From assembly GCF_006715285.1 (NCBI RefSeq), contig NZ_VFMX01000001.1, positions 2,046,001-2,110,000 on the forward strand: 64,000 nucleotides of DNA. The letters run 5' to 3'. This DNA comes from Arthrobacter sp. SLBN-83. GTDB taxonomy: Bacteria > Actinomycetota > Actinomycetes > Actinomycetales > Micrococcaceae. The notes beneath the pieces are model-generated. The model searched no databases, was not told the origin of the DNA, and worked only from the letters and a program-made list of their open reading frames with translations. Both the position numbers and the translations under genes were made by a program. Positions 17,473-24,577 of the stretch are shown piece after piece (the first letter of the stretch is position 1; every line of letters begins with the position of its first letter).

Positions 17473-18396
17473 TTATTTGATGCCGGAGAAGCCGATGGAG
17501 TTGACGATTTTCTTGCCGAAGGCGGCGAACAGGATCAGCACGGGCAGGGCCGAAACCAGGGTGGCTGCCATCAGTCCGGACCAGTCGGGAGCGCCCTGCG
17601 GGGATTGGGACTTGAAGACGCCCAGGCCCACAGTGAGGACGCGGACCGATTCGTCCTGGCCCACCAGCAGCGGCCAGAAGTACTCGTTCCACTGGCCAAT
17701 GAAGGTGAGCAGGGCAAGGGTGGCGATGGGGGCCGCGGCGTTGGGCAGGATGATCTGGAAGAAGATCCGGAGGTGCTTGGCGCCGTCGAGCATTGCCGCC
17801 TCCTCCACCTCGCGGGACATGTTGAGGAAGAACTGCCGGAGGAAGAAGATGGCGAACGGGGTCATGAAGATGTACGGGAGAACCAGGCCCACCATGGTGT
17901 TGAGCAGGCCCAGGTTCTTGATGAGGAGGAAGTTGGGCAGCGCGGTGAAGATCGGGGGCACCATCATGGTGGCAAGGAACAGGCTGAACACCACGTTCCG
18001 TCCGCGCCAGCGCAGCCGGGCAAAGGCGTAGGCCGCCATGGCGCTGAAGAACACGGCCCCGATGGTGGTGATGGAGGCAAAGAGCACGGAGTTGCGCAGG
18101 TAGTTCCAAAAGTCGATCTGCGCCCCGGAGCCGCCCTGTGCCACGGCATCTTCGGGGGACTGCAGGCCAAAGACGCGCTGGAATGCGCCCAGGTTAAAGT
18201 CCGCGGGAAGCAGGTTGGTGGCGTTGCCGGCCAGCGACCCGTTGGTGGACAGTGCCGTCCGGAGGATCCAGTAGAACGGAAGTACAGAGACGGCAACTGC
18301 CAGGGCGACGAGGACCCAGGCGGCCCCGCGGCGCCAGCTGAACGGACGACGGCGGGTGGCGGGCCGGGCAGGGGCGGAAACTTTTGCGGTGGTCAT
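17473..18396 (-). CDS. ABC sugar permease, MalG type
   Basis: A 307-residue membrane subunit. A basic N-terminus (ATRRRPFSWRRG) precedes six hydrophobic segments; the EAA loop is EVEEAAMLDGAKHLRIFF. It starts 10 bases after the stop of the MalF-type gene with AAGGA 8 bases before the ATG, so the two are translated together. A 96-base gap separates it from the binding-protein gene downstream, containing only GC-rich sequence with weak inverted repeats. Confidence 0.93.
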   Translation of the reverse strand: MTTAKVSAPARPATRRRPFSWRRGAAWVLVALAVAVSVLPFYWILRTALSTNGSLAGNATNLLPADFNLGAFQRVFGLQSPEDAVAQGGSGAQIDFWNYLRNSVLFASITTIGAVFFSAMAAYAFARLRWRGRNVVFSLFLATMMVPPIFTALPNFLLIKNLGLLNTMVGLVLPYIFMTPFAIFFLRQFFLNMSREVEEAAMLDGAKHLRIFFQIILPNAAAPIATLALLTFIGQWNEYFWPLLVGQDESVRVLTVGLGVFKSQSPQGAPDWSGLMAATLVSALPVLILFAAFGKKIVNSIGFSGIK

Positions 18397-18406
18397 TGGA
18401 GCGTCC

Positions 18407-19339
18407 TTAGTCCAGGTCCGATTCGTTGCCTTTGAGGAACTTCATTTGGATGAAGGCCACCAGGGCGAGGATGACGAAGAGGATGACAGCCAGGGCTGAA
18501 CCGTAGCCGAAGTCTGATTCGGTGAAGGCCTTTTGGTAGATGTAGAACTGCAGCACGCGGCTGGCGTTGACCGGCCCGCCCATGGTTGTGACGGCAACGG
18601 TGTCGAACACCTGGAAGGAGCCGATCACGGTCACGATCAGGACCAGCACCAGCACGGGGCGGAGCAGCGGCATGGTGATCTTGCGGAAGGTCTGCCAGGG
18701 GGAGGCGCCGTCCAGGTTGGCCACCTCGTAGACGTGGTTGGGGATGGCCTGCAGTCCGGCGAAGAGCAGCAGCGCGGTGTAGCCCATGTGCCGCCAGGTG
18801 TTGATGAGGGCCTGGGTGGGGATGGCCCATTCCTCGCTGCCGAAGAATGCCACCTTGGGCAGGCCCACCGCCTCGATGAAGTAGTTGACGATGCCGATCT
18901 GGTAGTCCAGCAGCCAGAACCACAGCAGGGCGGCGATCACGTTTGCCATCAGGTACGGCAGGAGGAGCGCACCGCGGATGAGGGTTGACTTGGCCACCCG
19001 GTGCATGAGGAGCGCCAGTCCCAGTGCCAGCGCGGTCTGCAGGACGATATTGATCAGCACGTACTGCGAGGTGACCGCCAGCGCGTTCGAGAACAGGGGG
19101 TCCTTGGCGATGGCCTCATAGTTGGCGGTGCCAATCCAGGTGGGGTCGCCGAGGATGCTGTACTCGGTGAAGCTGAGGTAGATGCCCCGGAGCGTGGGCA
19201 CCAGGTAGAAAACTATAAATCCGATCATGGCCGGCGCGATGAAGAACAGTGCTGTCTTCAGGTCGCTGCGTCCCCGGCGCTTCACCGCCCGGCGCACGGA
19301 GTGCTGAACCGGACTGGCGTTCCTGGTAAGGGTGGTCAT
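18407..19339 (-). CDS. ABC sugar permease, MalF type
   Basis: First gene of the galactoside importer operon (310 aa). It has a basic N-terminus (RRAVKRRGRSDLK) to about residue 28, then six membrane segments, with the EAA loop VYEVANLDGASPWQTFRKI. The ATG is preceded by AGGAAAGGG. Its promoter region is shared with the divergent Gfo/Idh/MocA gene and holds two LacI-type operators, so both directions should respond to the same sugar signal. Confidence 0.93.
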   Translation of the reverse strand: MTTLTRNASPVQHSVRRAVKRRGRSDLKTALFFIAPAMIGFIVFYLVPTLRGIYLSFTEYSILGDPTWIGTANYEAIAKDPLFSNALAVTSQYVLINIVLQTALALGLALLMHRVAKSTLIRGALLLPYLMANVIAALLWFWLLDYQIGIVNYFIEAVGLPKVAFFGSEEWAIPTQALINTWRHMGYTALLLFAGLQAIPNHVYEVANLDGASPWQTFRKITMPLLRPVLVLVLIVTVIGSFQVFDTVAVTTMGGPVNASRVLQFYIYQKAFTESDFGYGSALAVILFVILALVAFIQMKFLKGNESDLD

Positions 19340-19357
19340 CGTCGACCCTTTCCTGAG

Positions 19358-19373
19358 TGTGATGGAGGTAACA
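19358..19373 (-). promoter_or_regulatory. Possible Crp/GlxR-like site upstream of the galactoside importer
   Basis: TGTGATGGAGGTAACA matches TGTGA-N6-TCACA except for one base in the right half. It would lie in the 5' leader, 18 bases before the permease ATG. Confidence 0.3.
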
Positions 19374-19385
19374 AGCTGGGAAGAA

Positions 19386-19401
19386 ATCTACACGAGTAGA
19401 T
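19386..19401. promoter_or_regulatory. LacI-type operator A
   Basis: ATCTACACGAGTAGAT is a 16-bp dyad with a central CG and a single mismatched pair. It shares its GAGTAGAT half with operator B, whose centre is 77 bp away, and lies in the divergent intergenic region. The LacI protein encoded at 20730-21758 is the likely binder. Confidence 0.65.
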
Positions 19402-19462
19402 ACAGTGGTGGCAAGAGTCTCCTTTTTGTTTCGGACATTGGAGTTATTTCCGTTTATTAGAT

Positions 19463-19478
19463 GTTGACTCGAGTAGAT
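19463..19478. promoter_or_regulatory. LacI-type operator B
   Basis: GTTGACTCGAGTAGAT has the same CG-centred right half as operator A; the left half is less conserved. It lies 43 bases before the ATG of the Gfo/Idh/MocA gene. Two operators about seven helical turns apart would allow looping across both promoters. Confidence 0.6.
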
Positions 19479-19521
19479 GCCGATGCAAGACTCAGGTATC
19501 CCCTCACGGAAGGCACAAACA

Positions 19522-20724
19522 ATGACGTTCTCCATCGGCATCGTGGGCGCAGGCCAGTTCGGCTCCCAGTTCGCGCACCTTTTCAATCTGCACCCCGGCG
19601 TGAAGGCCGTCTACGTGGTGGACGAGCGCCCTGAGCGCGCCGCCGAGGCCGTGGATCGTTACCACCTGGCGGGGCAGGAAGCGGACTTCGACGCCCTGCT
19701 CGCCTCCGATGTCGACGCCGTGGCGATCTTTACCCAGCGCTGGACCCACGGCCCGCTGGTGGAACGGGCCCTCCGTGCCGGCAAGCATGTCTATTCGGCC
19801 GTTCCCATGGCGGTGTCCGAGGAGGAAATCGCGCGCATTATCGACGCCGTCCGGGACACCGGCCTGGTCTACATGATGGGGGAGACCAGCTACTACAACC
19901 CGGCCACGGTCTACGCCCGGGAACAGCACGCCGCCGGTAAGTTCGGGCGCATCTTCTACTCGGAAGGCGACTACGTCCATGACATGGACCTGGGCTTCTA
20001 CGACGCATACCAGTACAGCGGCGGCGATCGGTGGAAGGAGACGGCCAGCTACCCGCCCATGCTCTACCCCACGCATGCGATCGGGGGAGTGCTCGGCGCC
20101 ATCCCGTCGCACGCCGTCAGCGTGAGCTGTATCGGAGTCAGGGACCAGCGGAACGATGGGGTGTTCGACAAGGACATCAGCATGTTCGGCAACGACTTTT
20201 CAAATGCCACGGCGCTCTTCGAATTGAACGATGGCGGTGCCATGCGCACCAACGAAATGCGGCGCGTGGGCTACCCCTCCCACATCCGGGAATCCCGGTT
20301 CCGCTTCTTCGGCACCGAGGCCAGCCTGGAGCAGCTTGCCAAGGTCACCGTCTGGCAGGACAAGCAGAACGTCCACGACATCTCCGAGCAGATGGAGACC
20401 CGCCCCAGCCTTCCGCTGGACGATCCATCGCTGGCCAACGTCGCCCCGGAACTCCGCGACGCCTTTGTCTCGGGACTTTCCCCGGTCCACGATGCCGAAC
20501 GGCTGCCCGCGGAGTTCCTTGGTGCCCCCAACGGACACGAAGGCAGCCACCACTTCCTGGTGGACGACTTCGTCACAGCCGTGAACAACCGCACGCTGCC
20601 GCCGGTCAACGCCTGGGTTGCTGCCCGCTTCACCCTCCCCGGGATCGTGGCCCACGAGTCGGCCCGGCAGAACGGCGCGCGGCTGCCCATCCGTGACTTC
20701 GGCGACGCCCCGGCCAACTGGTAG
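19522..20724 (+). CDS. Gfo/Idh/MocA-family protein without the EKP lysine (GH109-like)
   Basis: A 400-residue NAD(P)-binding protein. The Rossmann motif GIVGAGQFGSQF is at residues 5-16. In ordinary family dehydrogenases an EKP motif supplies the catalytic lysine; here the site reads YSAVPMAVSEEE, so the lysine is gone. The sequence further on, with GETSYYNP, FGRIFYSEGDYVHD and LYPTHAIGG, resembles the redox glycosidases of family GH109 (ExP motif, YPTH). It may therefore cleave a glycoside through transient oxidation rather than act as a plain dehydrogenase; that is inference. The ATG at 19522 has GGAAGG 8 bases upstream. It faces the galactoside importer and shares its operators. Confidence 0.8.
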   Translation: MTFSIGIVGAGQFGSQFAHLFNLHPGVKAVYVVDERPERAAEAVDRYHLAGQEADFDALLASDVDAVAIFTQRWTHGPLVERALRAGKHVYSAVPMAVSEEEIARIIDAVRDTGLVYMMGETSYYNPATVYAREQHAAGKFGRIFYSEGDYVHDMDLGFYDAYQYSGGDRWKETASYPPMLYPTHAIGGVLGAIPSHAVSVSCIGVRDQRNDGVFDKDISMFGNDFSNATALFELNDGGAMRTNEMRRVGYPSHIRESRFRFFGTEASLEQLAKVTVWQDKQNVHDISEQMETRPSLPLDDPSLANVAPELRDAFVSGLSPVHDAERLPAEFLGAPNGHEGSHHFLVDDFVTAVNNRTLPPVNAWVAARFTLPGIVAHESARQNGARLPIRDFGDAPANW

Positions 20725-20729
20725 CTAGC

Positions 20730-21758
20730 ATGTACTCCATGACCACTTCGGCTGTGCCCGCCCCGCGCGGGCCGGTGACGCGCAAGGATGTTGCCCGCTT
20801 TGCGGGCGTCAGCACCGCCGTCGTGAGCTATGTGGTCAACGGCGGTCCAAAAAAGGTGGCGCCGGCAACTGAAGCCAAAGTCCAGGACGCCATCCGCGTC
20901 CTGGGCTACCGGCCCAACGCCGCCGCCCGGGCGCTCAAGCTGGGTTCCAGTGAGACGCTGGGCCTGATCGTCCCGGACATCTCCAACCCGTTCTTCTCGC
21001 TGTTCTCCCATGCTGTGGAGGATGCGGCCGCGGCCCTTGGCTACGCCCTGGTGCTGAGCAACTCTGACGGGAACCTCGCCAAGGAACGGCGGAACGTCCG
21101 CAACCTCGCCGCACGGCAGGTGGACGGGGTCCTGCTGGCCAGCGTTCTCTTCGAACCGGACCTGGAAGCCCTGGAAACGGCGGACATTCCGTCGGTGCTG
21201 CTGAACCAGGAACGCGACGCGCCGGGCTTCAACAGCATCGGGGTGGACCTGGCGGCCGGTGCCCGGATCGCCGTGGAACACCTCATTGGCCATGGCCACA
21301 CCAATATCGGCCTGGCGATGGGTACCAACGTCTCCGGCTCCACCGACGGCCGCGAAGTGGGCTGGCGCGAAGCCCTGCAGGAGGCGGGCCTGCCTGAGGG
21401 ACCCATCTCCTACAGCGCCTTTACCAGGCCCGGAGGCTACGTTGCCGGGCAGCGGCTGCTGGCGTCGGTGAACCGGCCAACGGCGATCTTTGCGACGTCG
21501 GACATGCAGGGCATTGGGCTCCTGCGCGCCATCCATGAAGCGGGGCTGTCCGTTCCCGGCGACATCGCGGTGGCGTCCTTTGACGGCTCCGCTGATTCCG
21601 AATACTCGTGGCCGCCCCTGACAACCGTCGAACAACCCGTGGCCGCTATGGCGGAAGCTGCGGTAGCCGCGCTGGTGGGAGCCAGCCGCGGCGAAAAACC
21701 CCGGCACCGCATCTTCCCCACAAAGCTGCACATCAGGCAGTCCTGCGGCTGCCCCTAG
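20730..21758 (+). CDS. LacI-family transcriptional regulator (galactoside locus)
   Basis: LacI/GalR repressor (342 aa from the first ATG; a second ATG three codons on at 20739 is equally possible, and neither has a clear ribosome binding site). The helix-turn-helix begins at about residue 14 (VTRKDVARFAGVSTAVVSYV), followed by the hinge RPNAAARALKLGSS and the sugar-binding domain with DISNPFF and SFDGSADSEYSWPPLTTVEQP. It starts 5 bases after the Gfo/Idh/MocA gene and is probably co-transcribed and self-regulated through operators A and B. Confidence 0.92.
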   Translation: MYSMTTSAVPAPRGPVTRKDVARFAGVSTAVVSYVVNGGPKKVAPATEAKVQDAIRVLGYRPNAAARALKLGSSETLGLIVPDISNPFFSLFSHAVEDAAAALGYALVLSNSDGNLAKERRNVRNLAARQVDGVLLASVLFEPDLEALETADIPSVLLNQERDAPGFNSIGVDLAAGARIAVEHLIGHGHTNIGLAMGTNVSGSTDGREVGWREALQEAGLPEGPISYSAFTRPGGYVAGQRLLASVNRPTAIFATSDMQGIGLLRAIHEAGLSVPGDIAVASFDGSADSEYSWPPLTTVEQPVAAMAEAAVAALVGASRGEKPRHRIFPTKLHIRQSCGCP

Positions 21759-21771
21759 GCTGGCTGGGCTA

Positions 21772-22560
21772 TCAGGCTGCGGCGAGCCGAAGCTTGCCCA
21801 CCCGGTCCTGCAGGACCCGCTGGGCTTCGGAACCCAGGCCGGGGTCGCTGATGACCTCATCCACGTCGTCCAGTGAGGCAATCGAGCTGATGCCCAGCAC
21901 ACCCCACTTGGTGTGGTCAGCCAGCACTACGGTCTTCCGGGCTGCGGCCACGAAGGCCCGGTCCGTTTCGGCCTCCAGGAGGTTGGGTGTGGTGAAGCCC
22001 GCCACCGAGTCCATGCCGTGGACGCCGAGGAACAGCAGGTCCAGGTGAAGCTGCTTTAGAGCACTGGTGGCGATGGGCCCCACCAGGGCATCCGACGGCG
22101 TGCGCTGGCCTCCGATCAGGATCACCGTGGAGCTGTAGCGGGCCGGCCCTGTGGTGGCGGCGTGGTGGAACAGGTCGGCAATGCGCACGGAGTTGGTGAC
22201 CACGGTGATTGGGGGACCGTCCACCAGTTCCTTGGCCAGTGCCCACGTGGTGGTCCCTGCGCTTAGCCCGACAGCCATGCCTTCATGGACAAGGGCGGCC
22301 GCTTCAACGGCAATGGCACGCTTTTCCGCCGTCAACTGGGTGGACTTCAGTTCGAAGCCGGGCTCGTGGGTGCTTGCGTCGCCGGGAAGCTTGGCTCCGC
22401 CGTGGATCCGCTCCAGCTTGCCGCTTTCCTCCAGCAGTTCGATGTCCCGCCGGACGGTCATGAGCGAGACGCCCAGTTGCTGGGCGAGGTCAGATACGCG
22501 GACCACCCTTTCCCGCTGGACGGCGTCCACGATGGCCTGGTGGCGTGCTGCGGGGAGCAT
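21772..22560 (-). CDS. DeoR-family transcriptional regulator
   Basis: A 262-residue DeoR-type repressor. The N-terminal winged helix (residues 5-55) contains VRVSDLAQQLGVSLMTVRRDIELL, then the IHGGAKL linker and a sugar-phosphate-sensing domain with SAGTTTWALAKEL and TNSVRIADLF. Effectors of the family are phosphorylated sugars, so the imported sugar is presumably phosphorylated in the cell. AAAGGA precedes the ATG. It is the last gene of the importer operon, 55 bases after the second permease, and converges on the neighbouring LacI gene with a 13-base gap. Confidence 0.92.
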   Translation of the reverse strand: MLPAARHQAIVDAVQRERVVRVSDLAQQLGVSLMTVRRDIELLEESGKLERIHGGAKLPGDASTHEPGFELKSTQLTAEKRAIAVEAAALVHEGMAVGLSAGTTTWALAKELVDGPPITVVTNSVRIADLFHHAATTGPARYSSTVILIGGQRTPSDALVGPIATSALKQLHLDLLFLGVHGMDSVAGFTTPNLLEAETDRAFVAAARKTVVLADHTKWGVLGISSIASLDDVDEVISDPGLGSEAQRVLQDRVGKLRLAAA

Positions 22561-22615
22561 GGAGTTCCTTTCGGGCGGCTAAGGGAGCGGTGTCCGCTTC
22601 TTGTTCCATCTTTGC

Positions 22616-23530
22616 CTACCCCTTGCTGGAACCGAGAGTCAGCCCCGCAACAAACTGCCGCTGGAGGAGCAGGTAGATGATCAGCGTGGGAATGACGGTG
22701 ATGACAGCGCCTGCCGCCAGGAGGTTGTAGTTGTTCAGGAACTGGCCCTGCAGGTTGTTGATGGCCGTGGTGATGGGCAGCCGGTTGCCGCTCTGGATGA
22801 ACAGGAGGGGCCAGAAGTAGTCGTTGTAGATGAAGATGACTTCCAGGGTGCCCAGGGCGGCGAACGCCGGGCGGCACAGCGGCAGGATGATCTCCCGGTA
22901 CTGCCGCCAAATGCCTGCACCGTCCACCAGGGCGGCCTCGGTCAGGTCGGCGGAGAGCGCCTTCATGTAGTTCGAGAGCACGAAGGTGCAGAACCCCATC
23001 TGGAATGCCGTGTCCACAGCGATGACGATGATGTAGGTGTTGAGCATGTTGCCGGAATCGCTGAAGGAGTAGGGCACCTGGAAATGCTTGGCCATCTCGA
23101 AGAGGGGCGCCGCGAGGACCTGCGGGGGCAGCAGGTTTCCCGCAGTGAACATGATCAGCAGGGTGATGTTGAATTTCCAATTGACCCGGCTGACGGCGAA
23201 GGCCATAAGGGAGGCGAGGAACAGGGTCAGCAGGACCGCAGGCACGGTGATGAGGACTGAATTCCAAAAGTAGGTGGCAAAACCTCCCTGGGTCCAGGCC
23301 TGGACGAAGTTGTCGAAGTTGAAGTCGCCGGCAACGCTGAAGTAGCCGTGCTCGTTGGTGGACGCCACCGGACGGAGCGCGGTGAATACGGACCAGCCCA
23401 AGGGAACCAGCCAAACGGCGGCCATCACCACCAGGAAGATGTGGGTCCCGTAATGCCGCTTGGGGCGGCTTCCGGACCTGTCGGTGGCTTCTGCGGAGGC
23501 CCTGTGGGCGCGGGCTTCGGCGACGCTCAT
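22616..23530 (-). CDS. ABC sugar permease, MalG type (second importer)
   Basis: A 304-residue membrane subunit. A charged N-terminus of about 30 residues is followed by six hydrophobic segments; the EAA loop is DLTEAALVDGAGIWRQY. The ATG overlaps the stop of the upstream permease by 4 bases (23527-23530), so translation is coupled. No ATPase gene follows; the DeoR regulator does. Confidence 0.93.
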   Translation of the reverse strand: MSVAEARAHRASAEATDRSGSRPKRHYGTHIFLVVMAAVWLVPLGWSVFTALRPVASTNEHGYFSVAGDFNFDNFVQAWTQGGFATYFWNSVLITVPAVLLTLFLASLMAFAVSRVNWKFNITLLIMFTAGNLLPPQVLAAPLFEMAKHFQVPYSFSDSGNMLNTYIIVIAVDTAFQMGFCTFVLSNYMKALSADLTEAALVDGAGIWRQYREIILPLCRPAFAALGTLEVIFIYNDYFWPLLFIQSGNRLPITTAINNLQGQFLNNYNLLAAGAVITVIPTLIIYLLLQRQFVAGLTLGSSKG

Positions 23531-24495
23531 GCTTGGTTCTCCTTGCCAAAGGTGCGGCTGAGGTAGAAGACGATGGGGACGAGTGAAATGACCAGCAGCA
23601 CCACGGCGAGGGCGGAGCCGACGCCGATCACCTGGCCTTCGCCCACGAGGTTCTGGATCACCAGGGCGCTGAGCATCTCCAGGCCGTTGGTGCCGCGGTT
23701 GATGACATAGACAACGTCGAAGGCGCGGAGGGACTCAATGATGGTGATGACCACGATCACGATGTTGATGGGCCGCATGGCCGGGAAGACCACCCGGAAG
23801 AAGGTCTGCACGGCGGAGGCGCCGTCGATGGCCGCTGCCTCCTTCAGGCTGGGGTCCACGCCCTTCAAGCCTGCCAAATAAAGCAGCATGACGTAGCCGG
23901 CATGTCGCCACGTGGCCGCAATCATGGCCGCCCAGATATTGACCGACGAGTCGCCGAACCAGTCAACGGCCTGCGGCGTGCCCGCCGTCCCCAGGAGGAA
24001 GTTGAGGAGGCCGTTGTCCCGCTGGTAGAAGAGCTGCCAGATGATGCCGATCAGGGCGAGTGAGAGCATGACGGGTGCGAAGAAAATGCTTTGGTAGATC
24101 CTGCTTCCGCGGATGTTTTGGTCCAGCAGCACCGCGAGCAGCAAACCCAGCGGGGTGGCGATCAGGGCCAGGAACAGCAGCCAGAGCATGTTGTGCTGGA
24201 CGGCCGGCCAGAACGGTGGGTAGTCCTGGGCGATGAACTGGTAGTTTGCCGTGCCAGCCGGGCGGATATCCGCCAGGTCCAGGCCGTTCCACCGGGTGAA
24301 GCTGAGCCCTACCGACATCAGCATGGGCAGCCAGACCATCGCCAGTTCAATTAGCGTGGGGATGCCCACCATCAGGGACAGGACCAGTTTGTCCCGACCG
24401 GACAGGCGGCGCACCCGGCCGCCTTTGGCCCGGCGGGCAGGTGCGGCCGGTTCCCGCGCCTCCGGCGGAATCAGTTCTCGTGCGGTGCTGCTCAT
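23527..24495 (-). CDS. ABC sugar permease, MalF type (second importer)
   Basis: A 322-residue membrane subunit with a basic N-terminal region (RRAKGGRVRRLSGRDK), six hydrophobic segments and the EAA loop SLKEAAAIDGASAVQTFF. It follows the binding-protein gene after 82 bases that contain a strong stem-loop, and overlaps the next permease by 4 bases. Together they form the channel of a CUT1-type importer of unknown sugar specificity. Confidence 0.93.
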   Translation of the reverse strand: MSSTARELIPPEAREPAAPARRAKGGRVRRLSGRDKLVLSLMVGIPTLIELAMVWLPMLMSVGLSFTRWNGLDLADIRPAGTANYQFIAQDYPPFWPAVQHNMLWLLFLALIATPLGLLLAVLLDQNIRGSRIYQSIFFAPVMLSLALIGIIWQLFYQRDNGLLNFLLGTAGTPQAVDWFGDSSVNIWAAMIAATWRHAGYVMLLYLAGLKGVDPSLKEAAAIDGASAVQTFFRVVFPAMRPINIVIVVITIIESLRAFDVVYVINRGTNGLEMLSALVIQNLVGEGQVIGVGSALAVVLLVISLVPIVFYLSRTFGKENQA

Positions 24496-24529
24496 GGCTG
24501 TCTTTCCTTGCTGTTGGATGCAGGAGGAT

Positions 24530-24563
24530 GGACGACGGCGGGAGCCCCGTGCCGCCGTCGTCC
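24530..24563 (-). other. Intercistronic stem-loop after the second binding-protein gene
   Basis: GGACGACGGCGG (24530-24541) pairs perfectly with CCGCCGTCGTCC (24552-24563) across a 10-base loop. It begins 15 bases past the binding-protein stop. The same position and size as the stem at 15957-15991 suggests a shared role in keeping binding-protein mRNA abundant. Confidence 0.6.
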
Positions 24564-24577
24564 TTCCTTTTGTGGGG

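Noticed and set aside
16639..18435. 598-codon open frame on the plus strand
   Set aside because: It lies opposite a binding-protein gene and a permease gene that show clear family motifs. Long antisense frames are common in GC-rich DNA; its translation has no recognisable domain.
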